A stretch of 64,000 nucleotides of DNA, taken from NCBI RefSeq assembly GCF_004564075.1, contig NZ_CP038256.1:806001-870000 (forward strand). The letters are read 5' to 3'. Position numbers and translations under genes: made by a program. The DNA is from Microbacterium sediminis (lineage in GTDB: Bacteria; Actinomycetota; Actinomycetes; Actinomycetales; Microbacteriaceae). The notes beneath the pieces are model-generated. The model was not told the origin of the DNA, searched no databases, and worked only from the letters and a program-made list of their open reading frames with translations. Shown here piece by piece: positions 56,846 to 64,000 of this stretch. How positions within the stretch are numbered: the first letter of the stretch is position 1; each line of letters begins with the position of its first letter.

Positions 56846-57673
56846 TCAGAGTGTCAGCTCGCCGCGGATCGTCGTGAGCGTGTCGCCCGCGACCCACACG
56901 GTCTGGCCCTCGCGCGAGACGTGAACGCGGCCACGTCGCTGGAGGGCGGTCCCCTGGGAGGCGACATACGACGAGGGCAGCACGGAGCCGGCGAGCCACT
57001 GCCCGAGCGCGGCGTTCAGCGAGCCGGTGACGGGATCCTCGCCGAGGCCCATGTCGGGGCGGCAGAACGCCCGCACCTCGATGGCGCACTCCGAGCCGTC
57101 CGGGTACGCGCCCACGACGCCGACGTCGGCCGGCAGCGCCGCGAAGTCCGGCGTGAGGGCCAGCACGGCCCGCGCGTCCGCGAGCCGGATGCCGACCCAG
57201 CCCGGTCCGTTATCGCACCAGGCCGCGTCGACGATCGCGTCGCGGGCGATGCCGAGCGCCGCGGCGATCCCGGCGAGGAGCGGTTCCTCGACCGGTCCGG
57301 AGCGCCGCAGCGCGGGCGCGGCGAACGCGAGCCGCCCGCCCACCCGGCGCAGCAAGACGAGGCCGACGCCGCACTCCTGCACGATCTCCTCGCCCGCGGG
57401 CGCGCCCCCGGCCTCGAGCCAGGCGTGCGCGGAGCCGAGCGTGGGGTGGCCGGCGAAGGGCAGCTCGCCGCCGGGGGTGAAGATCCGCAGCCGGTAGTCC
57501 GCGGCGGGGTCGGTCGGGCGCAGCAGGAACGTCGTCTCGGACAGATTGGTCCAGCGGGCGAACGCGGCCATCTGCGCGTCGGTGAGATCGTCGGCGTCGT
57601 GCACGACCGCGACGGGGTTGCCGAGCAGCGGCTCGGGGCTGAACACGTCGACCTGGCGGAACGGGAGGCGCAT
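56846..57673 (-). CDS. PhzF family isomerase-like protein
   Basis: This 275-residue protein of the PhzF/diaminopimelate-epimerase fold has the catalytic glutamate in NLSETTFLL (around residue 46), the FTPGGELPFAGHPTLGSAH region and GEDPVTGSLNAALG. True PhzF isomerises DHHA in phenazine synthesis, but most family members in ordinary genomes have unknown substrates. The phenazine genes phzB, phzD and phzG are absent here, so a phenazine role is not supported despite the PhzE-like gene 2.3 kb away. GAGGGG lies directly before the ATG; a CACGCT stretch 6 nt upstream is a weak -10 candidate. Confidence 0.88.
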   Translation of the reverse strand: MRLPFRQVDVFSPEPLLGNPVAVVHDADDLTDAQMAAFARWTNLSETTFLLRPTDPAADYRLRIFTPGGELPFAGHPTLGSAHAWLEAGGAPAGEEIVQECGVGLVLLRRVGGRLAFAAPALRRSGPVEEPLLAGIAAALGIARDAIVDAAWCDNGPGWVGIRLADARAVLALTPDFAALPADVGVVGAYPDGSECAIEVRAFCRPDMGLGEDPVTGSLNAALGQWLAGSVLPSSYVASQGTALQRRGRVHVSREGQTVWVAGDTLTTIRGELTL

Positions 57674-57677
57674 CCCC

Positions 57678-58664
57678 TCAGCGTGCCACGGAATCGCCGG
57701 GGCGGATCTCCACCGCGAACTCCTCGAGATGAGGCAGGTGCGCCCGCGCCTGCTCCTGCGCGGCGAGGCGGATCGCCTCGGCCTCGGCGAGCGTCGTGGC
57801 GGTCACCGTGAGGACCGCGTCGCCGTGCAGCCGGTGGCCGACCCACCGCAGGCGGAGGCGGTCGACCGAGCCGATGCCCTCCACGTGCGCGAGGGCGTGC
57901 TCGGCGCGGGTGAGCAGCGCCGGATCGATGCCGTCGAGCAGGCGCCGGCCGACGGATCGCACGGTGCCCACGAGAAGCGCGACAATCGCCGCCGCGATGA
58001 GGAGACCGACGATCGGATCGGCCAGCGGGAAGCCGAGCAGCACGCCGATGCCGCCGATCACGACGGCGAGCGAGGTGAACCCGTCCGTGCGCGCGTGCAC
58101 GCCGTCGGCGACGAGAGCGGCGGAGCCGATCCGCCGTCCCACCCGGATCCGGTAGATCGCGACGGCCTCGTTGCCGAGGAAGCCGACGACCCCCGCCGTC
58201 ATCACCCAGCCGACGTGCGAGATCGGCTGGGGGTCGATGATCCGGTCGATCGCCTGCCAGGCCGCCACGATCGCCGATGCGGCGATCGCGACCACGATCG
58301 CGAGTCCGGCCAGATCCTCGGCGCGTCCGAGGCCGTACGAGTAGGTGCGGGTCGGGCGGCGCCGGGCGAGCGAGAACGCGATCCACAGCGGCACGGCCGT
58401 GAGTGCGTCCGAGAGGTTGTGGATCGTGTCGGCCAGCAGGGCGACCGATCCGCTGAACGACACGATCACCGCCTGCGCGATCGTCGTGGTGAGCATGATG
58501 GCGAGGCTGACCTTGAGCGCGCGGACGCCGGCCGCGTGCGAGATCAGGGGGTCGTCGATCGCGTCCGCCACGTCGTGCGTGTGTGGCACGAAGACCTCGT
58601 GGAGGAACCCCCGCAGCCCCGTCGGGTGCGCGTGCTCCCCGTGGTCGTGGTCGTGGGCGGTCAT
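57678..58664 (-). CDS. Cation diffusion facilitator (metal efflux transporter)
   Basis: This 328-residue CDF transporter probably exports zinc or a similar metal against protons. It has a histidine-rich cytoplasmic N-terminus (HDHDHGEHAH), six membrane helices and a C-terminal cytoplasmic domain. The metal sites HNLSD in helix 2 and HARTD in helix 5 are the HxxxD/HxxxD pair typical of zinc/cadmium CDFs. Its ATG overlaps the stop codon of the upstream ArsR regulator (ATGA), so both are one operon under metal control. Confidence 0.92.
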   Translation of the reverse strand: MTAHDHDHGEHAHPTGLRGFLHEVFVPHTHDVADAIDDPLISHAAGVRALKVSLAIMLTTTIAQAVIVSFSGSVALLADTIHNLSDALTAVPLWIAFSLARRRPTRTYSYGLGRAEDLAGLAIVVAIAASAIVAAWQAIDRIIDPQPISHVGWVMTAGVVGFLGNEAVAIYRIRVGRRIGSAALVADGVHARTDGFTSLAVVIGGIGVLLGFPLADPIVGLLIAAAIVALLVGTVRSVGRRLLDGIDPALLTRAEHALAHVEGIGSVDRLRLRWVGHRLHGDAVLTVTATTLAEAEAIRLAAQEQARAHLPHLEEFAVEIRPGDSVAR

Positions 58665-59017
58665 GCCGAGGCCTGGTGGTGATGCCGAGGACGGCCGATC
58701 GTGTGCTCGGCCTGCTGGATGGCCTGGGTCACGAGCTGCGAGGCGTGCTCGTCCTCCAGCCGGTAGAACACGCGCTGGCCCTGCTGCCGCGTCGCGACGA
58801 TGCGCGCCATGCGCAGCTTCGCGAGGTGCTGCGACACGGCGGCGGGGGACTTGTCGACGATGTCGGCGAGGTGATTCACCGACAGCTCGCCCGCCTGCCG
58901 CAGCGCGAGGACGATCCGCACGCGCGTCGCGTCGGCGAGCATCTGGAACACCTCGACGGCGAGCTCGACGAACGTGCTGTCGGGATCGATGCCGCATACC
59001 TTCGTATCTGCGTCCAT
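58661..59017 (-). CDS. ArsR/SmtB family metal-responsive repressor
   Basis: This 118-residue winged-helix repressor has the recognition region LSVNHLADIVDKSPAAVSQHLAKLR (shown in part: DKSPAAVSQHLAKL). The C-terminus ends in a histidine cluster (RPRHHHQASA) after HTIG, suitable for zinc or nickel/cobalt sensing. ATG at 59017 is preferred over longer readings because similarity starts there and it sits at the centre of a palindrome. It overlaps the CDF gene downstream. Binding at the palindrome would block its own expression and that of the exporter until metal rises; this is inferred. Confidence 0.9.
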   Translation of the reverse strand: MDADTKVCGIDPDSTFVELAVEVFQMLADATRVRIVLALRQAGELSVNHLADIVDKSPAAVSQHLAKLRMARIVATRQQGQRVFYRLEDEHASQLVTQAIQQAEHTIGRPRHHHQASA

Positions 59018-59027
59018 ACGCAGATAC
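59004..59027. promoter_or_regulatory. Palindromic operator centred on the arsR start codon
   Basis: GTATCTGCGT and ACGCAGATAC are perfect 10-bp inverted repeats separated by CCAT, which contains the start codon on the minus strand. Imperfect palindromes of this size are typical ArsR/SmtB operators. Confidence 0.7.
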
Positions 59028-59112
59028 TTGCACATCGAAGCGCTTCCCCGGTGTGCTCTTGCCGGAGATCGCCGTCGGGAGGTGCGTTCGCGTCGCCCGC
59101 GCGTCTCCTCGC

Positions 59113-59144
59113 GGCACCAGCGCACTCGGGAACCGTGCGGTGCC
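59113..59144 (-). terminator. Hairpin after LLM oxidoreductase gene
   Basis: GGCAC/GTGCC and CGCAC/GTGCG form a stem with a small bulge, starting 5 bp beyond the stop codon on the minus strand. Confidence 0.45.
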
Positions 59145-59149
59145 CGGCG

Positions 59150-60040
59150 TCAGCTCACGTGCGCGGCGACCTCGGCGAGGAACCGATCGCCCAGGTCGTT
59201 GATCTTCGCGACGTCGCTGAGCGAGGTCAGCGGCAGGATGAACTCGTCCACGCCGCCGGCGGCGTACGCGGCCATCGTGTCCACGAGCTGCTGCGGGGTG
59301 CCGCCGATCGCCGGGCGACCCATGCGCGCGGCCTTCTCGGCGCCGTCGGGCTGCTGGAAGGTGAGCGCCTGGGTGGTGCGCCACAGGCTCTTCGGATCGC
59401 GCCCAGCCTTCTCGAGGGCGGCGGTGAAGATCTCGTTCTTCGGGGCGTACTGATCGGGCGTCGACCAGAAGTTCCACTCGTCGGCGTACTCGGCCACGAG
59501 CCGCGGCATGACCTTCTCGCCCTTGCCACCGATGAGGATCGGCAGGCTCGGGTGCGGCTTCGGGTTCAGCGACGCGTGCTCGAGCGTGTAGCGCTCGCCG
59601 GAGAAGTCCACGAAATTCTCGTCGCGCAGGCCCTTCCAGATCGCGAGGGCCTCGCGGAACCAGCGGATGCGGCTGGGCACGTCGCCGTACTCGATGCCGA
59701 ACGCGCGGTGCTCGTTCTCCTGCCAGCCCGCGCCGACGCCGAGGACGAACTGGCCCTGGCTGATGTCGCTGATCGCCGCGCCCTGCTTGGCGACGACGCC
59801 CGGGTGGCGGTAGGTGTTGCCGAGCACCATCGATCCGATCCGGATCCCGGGCACGGTCGCCGCGAGCGCCGTCAGCTGCGTCAGGCACTCGCCGCGCGCG
59901 CCGTCGTTGGGCTCGTCGGTGTTGTCCATGAAGTGGTCCTCGAGCCACACGCCCCGCCAGCCGGCGTCGGCCGCGTGCGTCGCCGCGGCGAGGAGGTCGG
60001 ACCAGGGCAGATTCGCGGGCAGCCAGAGCGAGAACTTCAT
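59150..60040 (-). CDS. LLM class F420-dependent oxidoreductase
   Basis: This is a 296-residue luciferase-like monooxygenase-fold protein. The start MKFSLWLPANLPW, the motif WLEDHFMDNTDE, GSMVLGNTYRHPGVVAK and GVGAGWQENEHRAFG are typical of the actinobacterial F420-dependent group (TIGR03560-like). It probably uses the deazaflavin F420 to reduce or oxidise a small organic compound; the substrate is unknown. The ATG lies 7 nt after TAGCGT. It stands between the ArsR-CDF operon and the RNB ribonuclease gene, all on the same strand. Confidence 0.87.
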   Translation of the reverse strand: MKFSLWLPANLPWSDLLAAATHAADAGWRGVWLEDHFMDNTDEPNDGARGECLTQLTALAATVPGIRIGSMVLGNTYRHPGVVAKQGAAISDISQGQFVLGVGAGWQENEHRAFGIEYGDVPSRIRWFREALAIWKGLRDENFVDFSGERYTLEHASLNPKPHPSLPILIGGKGEKVMPRLVAEYADEWNFWSTPDQYAPKNEIFTAALEKAGRDPKSLWRTTQALTFQQPDGAEKAARMGRPAIGGTPQQLVDTMAAYAAGGVDEFILPLTSLSDVAKINDLGDRFLAEVAAHVS

Positions 60041-60047
60041 GAAGCCC

Positions 60048-60053
60048 ACGCTA
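60048..60053 (-). promoter_or_regulatory. -10 box of LLM oxidoreductase gene, leaderless
   Basis: TAGCGT on the minus strand lies 7 nt before the ATG. Confidence 0.5.
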
Positions 60054-60098
60054 GTTGACGGCGGCCCGCTGGCTCCGCCTCCGCTCCCCGGGAAGGCG

Positions 60099-61538
60099 TC
60101 AGCCGGCGAGCCGGAGCGCGACCTCGCCCGTGTCGATGCGGGTCGACTCCACGCGCACGCGGACGCGCGAGCCGGGGTCGGCCTTCTCGCGCACGGTCGC
60201 CGTGACGAACGGGTCGGCGATCTGCACGCGCGAGCCGCCCTTCGTCTCAGCGAGCACGATCGCATCCAGCACGTCGCCGATGCGCGCGTGCAGCACGGCG
60301 GCCTCGATCCGGTCGACCGCCCCGCCCTCGAGGCGGCTGGCGAGCCCTCCCGACTCCTGCATGATCGACGGCAGCTCGCCGAGCGACGCGCGGGCCCAGT
60401 CGGGGATCTCCCGCCCGTTCGCCGCGGCCTGGCAGATCGCCAGCGACCAGCGATCCACGAGCCGGCGCAGGGGAGCGGTGGCGTGCGCGTAGGGGGCGCC
60501 GATCGCCGCCTGCTCGACCTGCGCGGGCGGCTCGCCGTCGAACGCGGCGTAGCCGGCGCCGCGGAACAGCGCGGCCGCCGCCTGCAGCACGGCGGGCGTG
60601 GCGGGATCGGCCGGGTCGAGGCGCCGCAGGTACTCGCCGTAGTCGATGTCGTCGGGCCATGGCCGATCGAGCAGCGCTACCTTGCGGCGGAACTCCGCGA
60701 GGGCGTCGGGCTCCGCCGGCGGCAGCGTCCGCAGGATGCCCACGCGGGCGCCGAGCATGAGATCGGCGGCCGCCATGCCGGTCATGAGCGAGAGCTGCGC
60801 GTTCCAGTCCTCGACGACCAGGGGCGTGCGCCGGCGCAGCTCGTACCCGTGCTCGCCCTCCACGACCTCCTCCTCGGGGGAGTTGAGGCTGGCCCCGCCC
60901 CGCGCGGCCTCGAGCGCGATGCGCAGCGGCCCGACCGTCTGCAGGAGTGCGACCTCCTCGGGCGCGGAGCCGTCGTCGATGGCGGCCTGCGCCTCGGGGT
61001 AGCTCCACTGGCGCACCGAGCGCACCCACGCGCGCGTGAGCGTGGTGGACGCGACCGCGCCCTCGGCGTCGAGGGTGAACTGCCAGACGTAGGCGCGGCG
61101 GCGCTCGCCGGGCAGGAGCGACGAGGCGCCGTGTGACAGCACGAGCGGGTGCAGCGGCACCGATCCGTCGGGCGCGTAGAGGGTCTGCCCGCGGCGGCGG
61201 GTCTCGGCGTCGATCGCGCCGCCCGGGCGGACGACCGCCGCCAGGTCGGCGATCGCGTAGCGCACGACGAAGCCCTCGCCGGACCGCTCCAGGTGGAGGG
61301 CCTGATCGAGGTCTCGCGAGCCCTCCGGGTCGATCGTGTGGAAGGGCAGGTCGGTCAGATCGGGGCGGGCGTCGTCGGAGCCGTCCACCGCCGCGGCGTC
61401 GGCGACGGCGGCCGCCTCCGCCTCGGCGTCGGCGGGATACGCCTCCGGCAGCTCCAGCGTGCAGCGCAGCTCGGCGAGCGACTCGGCGAGCGCCCCTTGC
61501 ACGGCGGACGGGGTCAGGTGCGCGTATCGGCCCGGCAT
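60099..61538 (-). CDS. RNB-domain ribonuclease (RNase II/R family)
   Basis: This is a 3'-5' exoribonuclease candidate of 479 residues. The RNB catalytic domain begins with DLPFHTIDPEGSRDLDQAL (around residue 62; the aspartates bind magnesium) and continues through APYAHATAPLRRLVDRWSL. It is much shorter than RNase R: there is no pair of cold-shock domains in front and only a remnant of an S1-like fold behind (ADPGSRVRVRVESTRIDTGEVALRL). Such short RNB proteins are widespread in Actinobacteria. The ATG lies 6 nt after TAGGCT. Confidence 0.9.
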   Translation of the reverse strand: MPGRYAHLTPSAVQGALAESLAELRCTLELPEAYPADAEAEAAAVADAAAVDGSDDARPDLTDLPFHTIDPEGSRDLDQALHLERSGEGFVVRYAIADLAAVVRPGGAIDAETRRRGQTLYAPDGSVPLHPLVLSHGASSLLPGERRRAYVWQFTLDAEGAVASTTLTRAWVRSVRQWSYPEAQAAIDDGSAPEEVALLQTVGPLRIALEAARGGASLNSPEEEVVEGEHGYELRRRTPLVVEDWNAQLSLMTGMAAADLMLGARVGILRTLPPAEPDALAEFRRKVALLDRPWPDDIDYGEYLRRLDPADPATPAVLQAAAALFRGAGYAAFDGEPPAQVEQAAIGAPYAHATAPLRRLVDRWSLAICQAAANGREIPDWARASLGELPSIMQESGGLASRLEGGAVDRIEAAVLHARIGDVLDAIVLAETKGGSRVQIADPFVTATVREKADPGSRVRVRVESTRIDTGEVALRLAG

Positions 61539-61544
61539 GGGGCC

Positions 61545-61550
61545 AGCCTA
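61545..61550 (-). promoter_or_regulatory. -10 box of RNB ribonuclease gene, leaderless
   Basis: TAGGCT on the minus strand lies 6 nt before the ATG. Confidence 0.55.
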
Positions 61551-61594
61551 CGGGCGGGCGCCGCCCGATGGAGCGGCGCCCGCGCGCGGACGGC

Positions 61595-62233
61595 TCAGTG
61601 GATCGTGCCGGCGGAGTGGGCGTCGTCGCGGTCGACGTCGAGCGCCGTGCGGACCGCGACGCCGAGGGCTCGGGCGATCTCGGCCGCCGGCAGCGAGGGG
61701 GCGCCCTCCGGCGCGGTCTCGTCCGACCACGGCACGTGGACGAAGCCGGCCGTCGTGCCGGGGCGCTCCGCCGCGGCGTCGAGCGCGACGTACATCGCGT
61801 GGTTGCAGACGAAGGTCCCGGCCGTGTGCGAGACGGCGGCGGGGATGCCGGCCTCCGCGATCGCGCGGGCGATCGCCTTCACCGGGAGCGTGGCGAAGTA
61901 CGCGGCGGGGCCGCCGGCGACGCTCGGCTCGTCGACGGGCTGGGCGCCGTCGTTGTCGGCGATCCGGGCATCGCGGAGGTTGATCGCCACGCGCTCGGGC
62001 GTCACCTGCGTGCGACCCCCGGCCAGCCCGGTGGCGATGACGACGTCGGGGGAGTGCTCGGCGATCAGCCCGCGCAGGGCGTCGCCCGCGGCGTCGTAGG
62101 CCACGGGCAGCACCGCGGTGACGAGCCGCTCGGCGCGATCCCACGCCCGCGCGACGTCGGCCACGGCCTCGCCGGACGGGTTGCGGGCGTCGCCGCCGAA
62201 CGGCTCGAAGCCGGTGAGGAGCACGGTCGCCAT
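61595..62233 (-). CDS. pcp: Pyroglutamyl-peptidase I
   Basis: This cysteine peptidase (family C15) removes pyroglutamate from peptide N-termini. The 212-residue protein has all three catalytic residues: a glutamate in PERVAINLRDARI (around residue 79), the cysteine Cys143 in TAGTFVCNHAMY and a histidine in GFVHVPW. The N-terminal TGFEPFGG is the family signature. The ATG lies 6 nt after TAGGCT. It stands alone between the ribonuclease and the reductase. Confidence 0.93.
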   Translation of the reverse strand: MATVLLTGFEPFGGDARNPSGEAVADVARAWDRAERLVTAVLPVAYDAAGDALRGLIAEHSPDVVIATGLAGGRTQVTPERVAINLRDARIADNDGAQPVDEPSVAGGPAAYFATLPVKAIARAIAEAGIPAAVSHTAGTFVCNHAMYVALDAAAERPGTTAGFVHVPWSDETAPEGAPSLPAAEIARALGVAVRTALDVDRDDAHSAGTIH

Positions 62234-62239
62234 CGTCCC

Positions 62240-62245
62240 AGCCTA
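62240..62245 (-). promoter_or_regulatory. -10 box of pcp, leaderless
   Basis: TAGGCT on the minus strand lies 6 nt before the ATG. Confidence 0.55.
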
Positions 62246-62266
62246 GGGTCGCCGGCCGCGCCCGGG

Positions 62267-62929
62267 TCAGCGCGCGGCGAGGGCGGCCGCCTCCTCTCGG
62301 CGCGCGGCGAGGGCGGCCGCCTCCTCTCGGCGCGCGGCGAGGGCGGCCGCCTCCTCCCGGCGCGGGGCGCGGGCGGCATCGCGCTCGGCGTCCGCGGTGA
62401 TCCGATCGAGCCAGGCCGCACGGCGCGCCTCGTCGGCGTGGCGCACATCGGTGAACCGCGAGGTGCGCACGGGGCGGATGCCGCAGAAGCGCATCGTCTG
62501 GTTGCGTACGTGCGTCACGGTGGAGTCGCCCGCGAGCGCGAGGAACCAGCGCGGCGAGTCGCTCGTGACGATCAGCCGCCCCGTGCGGCCGGCGAGGAGG
62601 CCCTCGGGCAGGCCGTTGGATCGATAGCGGTAGGTCACCTTCGGCAGCAGCACGCGGTCGAAGAAGCCCTTCAGCAGGGCCGGCACCGACGCCCACCACA
62701 CGGGCGTGGCGACCACGATGTGCGAGGCCGCGAAGATCGCCTCGAGCGCCTCCTGCAGGTCGGGCTCCAGCTGCTGGTCGGCGTGATAGCCGCGGCGCAG
62801 CACGGGGTCGAAGTCGAGGTCGCGGACCGCGATCAGGCGCGCGTCGCCGTGCGCCTCGGCGTAGCGCCGGGCGAGTGAGGCGACGAGGGAGTCGGCGTCG
62901 GGGTGGCCGTCGATGACGAGGGTGCTCAT
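62267..62929 (-). CDS. Flavodoxin-fold NAD(P)H oxidoreductase with C-terminal repeat
   Basis: This FMN-dependent reductase of the NQO1/MdaB/YwrO family probably reduces quinones or similar electrophiles. The 220-residue protein opens MSTLVIDGHPDADSLV, carries the active-site stretch VVATPVWWASVPALLKGFFDRV (shown in part: TPVWWASVPALLKGFFD) and a nucleotide-binding GRLIVTSDSPRWF. The last 40 residues are three in-frame copies of a 10-residue unit (EEAAALAARR), probably a charged helix. The ATG at 62929 has GGAGA upstream. It is divergent from tetR, with a palindrome between them, so TetR very likely represses it. Confidence 0.87.
   Translation of the reverse strand: MSTLVIDGHPDADSLVASLARRYAEAHGDARLIAVRDLDFDPVLRRGYHADQQLEPDLQEALEAIFAASHIVVATPVWWASVPALLKGFFDRVLLPKVTYRYRSNGLPEGLLAGRTGRLIVTSDSPRWFLALAGDSTVTHVRNQTMRFCGIRPVRTSRFTDVRHADEARRAAWLDRITADAERDAARAPRREEAAALAARREEAAALAARREEAAALAAR
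62271..62360. repeat. 30-bp tandem repeat, three copies, in coding region
   Basis: Three consecutive 30-bp units beginning CGCGCGGCGAGGGCGGCCGC (62271, 62301 and 62331) are identical except for one base in the last. A degenerate fourth unit follows. The unit length is a multiple of three, so changes in copy number keep the reading frame of the reductase gene. Confidence 0.95.
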
Positions 62930-62951
62930 GGTTCTCCGATCAATGTGGGCG

Positions 62952-62970
62952 GTGTCCAGATTCTGGGCAC
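62952..62970. promoter_or_regulatory. Candidate TetR operator
   Basis: GTGTCCAG and CTGGGCAC form an inverted repeat with one mismatch around ATT. It lies between the divergent reductase and tetR start codons, just upstream of the tetR -10 box. Confidence 0.5.
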
Positions 62971-62983
62971 TGTCAGGATCCAC

Positions 62984-62989
62984 TACGAT
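62984..62989 (+). promoter_or_regulatory. -10 box of tetR gene, leaderless
   Basis: TACGAT lies 7 nt before the GTG start. Confidence 0.55.
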
Positions 62990-62996
62990 CTTGCGC

Positions 62997-63599
62997 GTGT
63001 CAACTTCCGGTTCGCGCTATCACCACGGCAACCTCGCCGCGGCGCTGCTGGACGCCGCCGACGCGCTGCTGGCCGAGCGCGGATCGGCGGCGCTGAGCCT
63101 GCGCGAGGTGGCGCGTCGGGCGGGCGTGAGCCACAACGCGCCGTATCACCACTTCGCCGACCGGACCGCCCTGCTCAACGGCCTCGCCCAGCGCCACCTG
63201 CGCCGCATGCTCGACGCCCAGATCGCCGCCGTCGAGGCCGAGACCGATCCCGACGCTCGCGTCCGCGCCCTGGGGCTGGCGTACGTGGCGTACGCGCAGC
63301 GGCACCCGCACGGCTTCGCGATCGTGTTCGATCCGGAGATCTGCGATCCCGCCTCCCCGACGCCGGCGATGGCCCCGATGATCCGCGAGAACGAGGAGCT
63401 GCTGGCCGCGGCCGTCGCCGCCGTCGCGCCCGACCTCGACGAGGAGCGGCGCCGGCACGCCGAGGCCGGCTACTGGGCGCTCGTCCACGGCCTCGCGCAC
63501 CTGTCGGTCGCCGGTCACATCCCGCCCGATGCGGCGGCGGCCTTCGACGCGCTCGTCGCGGCGATCCGCACGCGGGCGCCGCGTGCCGGCCGGGCGTAG
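62997..63599 (+). CDS. TetR/AcrR family transcriptional regulator
   Basis: This 200-residue repressor has an N-terminal helix-turn-helix (residues about 20-55, LREVARRAGVSHNAPYHHFADRTAL) and a ligand-binding C-terminal domain of the TetR WHG type (TetR_C_13-like, ending YWALVHGLAHLSVAGHI). The start is the GTG at 62997, 7 nt after a TACGAT box; open frame upstream has no similarity. It is divergent from the flavodoxin-fold reductase, its most likely target. The ligand is probably a quinone or electrophile, by analogy with similar pairs. Confidence 0.9.
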   Translation: MSTSGSRYHHGNLAAALLDAADALLAERGSAALSLREVARRAGVSHNAPYHHFADRTALLNGLAQRHLRRMLDAQIAAVEAETDPDARVRALGLAYVAYAQRHPHGFAIVFDPEICDPASPTPAMAPMIRENEELLAAAVAAVAPDLDEERRRHAEAGYWALVHGLAHLSVAGHIPPDAAAAFDALVAAIRTRAPRAGRA

Positions 63600-63720
63600 G
63601 GGAGCGACCCGGCCGTAGGGCGATTCCGCGGATCCGGTCCGCAGCGGCGCCGGAACCCTGCGGCCGGCAACGTCGCGCCGGAGCGGGCACCGCGCGGCGG
63701 AGCGCGCGGGCGCGGGTGCC

Positions 63721-63726
63721 TAGACT
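63721..63726 (+). promoter_or_regulatory. -10 box of proS, leaderless
   Basis: TAGACT lies 6 nt before the GTG start of proS. Confidence 0.6.
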
Positions 63727-63732
63727 TGAGCG

Positions 63733-64000
63733 GTGGTCACACGTCTCTCGCACTACTTCCTCCGCACGCTCCGTGAAGACCCGGCCGACGCCGAGGTCAC
63801 GAGCCACCGCCTGCTCGTGCGCGCCGGCTACATCCGGCGCCAGGCGCCAGGCGTGTTCGCGTGGCTGCCGCTCGGCCTGCGGGTGAAGGCCAAGCTCGAG
63901 ACCATCATCCGCGAGGAGATGGCCGCCTCCGGCGCGTACGAGGTGCACTTCCCGGCGCTGCTGCCGCGGGAGCCCTACGAGGCCACCGGCCGCTGGGACG
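63733..64000 (+). CDS. proS: Proline-tRNA ligase (partial)
   Basis: This is the first 89 residues of prolyl-tRNA synthetase, a class II enzyme that charges tRNA-Pro; the gene runs off the right edge. The start [20 protein letters not shown] and the class II motif 1 region [27 protein letters not shown] are recognisable ([15 protein letters not shown] ends the window). The GTG is placed 6 nt after a TAGACT box, which fits a leaderless transcript. In M. tuberculosis proS lies downstream of the same dxr-ispG block. Confidence 0.92.
   Translation, partial: MVTRLSHYFLRTLREDPADAEVTSHRLLVRAGYIRRQAPGVFAWLPLGLRVKAKLETIIREEMAASGAYEVHFPALLPREPYEATGRWD

Noticed and set aside
52597..57673. Phenazine biosynthesis cluster (PhzE-like and PhzF-like genes close together)
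   Set aside because: phzA/B, phzC, phzD and phzG are missing, the genes are separated by ispG and two others, and the PhzE-like gene has a tryptophan attenuator. PhzF-like proteins are common without phenazines.
62271..62360. Possible CRISPR array (30-bp repeats)
   Set aside because: The units are directly adjacent with no spacers, are in frame in a coding region, and no cas gene is in the window.

Overview
The window comes from a high-GC Gram-positive actinobacterium, most likely a member of the Microbacteriaceae (Microbacterium-like). The evidence is the very high third-position GC, the frequent GTG starts, the actinobacterial gene order, a separate atpF and atpH with a long delta subunit, a lysine-rich Rho with a long disordered N-terminus, and TANNNT-type -10 boxes placed 6-8 nt before start codons (leaderless mRNAs). 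No rRNA, tRNA, CRISPR array, prophage or insertion sequence was recognised. Genus-level placement is inference.

Layout. (1) 1-5256: a phosphotransferase (PTS) locus. A leftward cluster IIB-ptsH-ptsI-mtlA is divergent from an MtlR/BglG-type PRD regulator, followed by a second, stand-alone HPr. (2) 5304-5569: hairpin-rich dispersed repeats. (3) 5596-12209: sugar-phosphate mutase, purine nucleoside phosphorylase, an LpdA-type flavoprotein, a biotin carboxylase/BCCP fusion and Maf; the same genes lie near each other in M. tuberculosis (Rv3282-Rv3308). (4) 12277-23332: argS, a DUF2993 protein, lysA-hom-thrB, rho, prfA and thrC. (5) 23428-28985: accessory insert with a PadR-DUF1048-ABC efflux operon, an amidase and cysK-cysE. 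(6) 29114-39502: prmC, tsaC, wecA, an AtpI-like gene and the full atpBEFHAGDC operon; blocks 4 and 6 together correspond to Rv1292-Rv1311. (7) 39499-47450: a YaaA homologue that seems to start at CTG, a membrane protein, a PP2C phosphatase, an EccC/EssC-like ATPase, an asparaginase, OsmC and an acyltransferase. (8) 47572-56446: FKBP lipoprotein, dxr, a MurE-like ligase, rseP/rip1, a fused TrpE-TrpG/PhzE-type enzyme behind a trp attenuator, ispG and a GNAT; this is the conserved dxr-rip1-ispG-GNAT block with two genes inserted. (9) 56448-63599: small metabolic and stress genes (DUF5655, PhzF-like, ArsR-CDF metal efflux, LLM oxidoreductase, RNB ribonuclease, pyroglutamyl peptidase, flavodoxin-fold reductase with its TetR), then the start of proS.

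How the parts work together. lysA, hom, thrB and thrC supply lysine and threonine; cysK-cysE make cysteine; dxr and ispG are two steps of the MEP isoprenoid pathway, whose polyprenyl product is the carrier for WecA. Rho, RF1, PrmC (which methylates RF1) and TsaC serve transcription and translation. The strongest regulatory signals are the trp leader peptide with its hairpins at 54545-54643, an 18-bp inverted repeat before padR, a palindrome spanning the arsR start codon, a palindrome between tetR and its divergent reductase, and the recurrent leaderless promoters.

I did not find a clearly new defence or mobile system. The most interesting points are the attenuator-controlled PhzE-type enzyme, the CTG-started gene overlapping atpC, a dispersed repeat that is translated as the N-terminus of an ABC ATPase, and the MurE-like ligase with an altered amino-acid-recognition motif.
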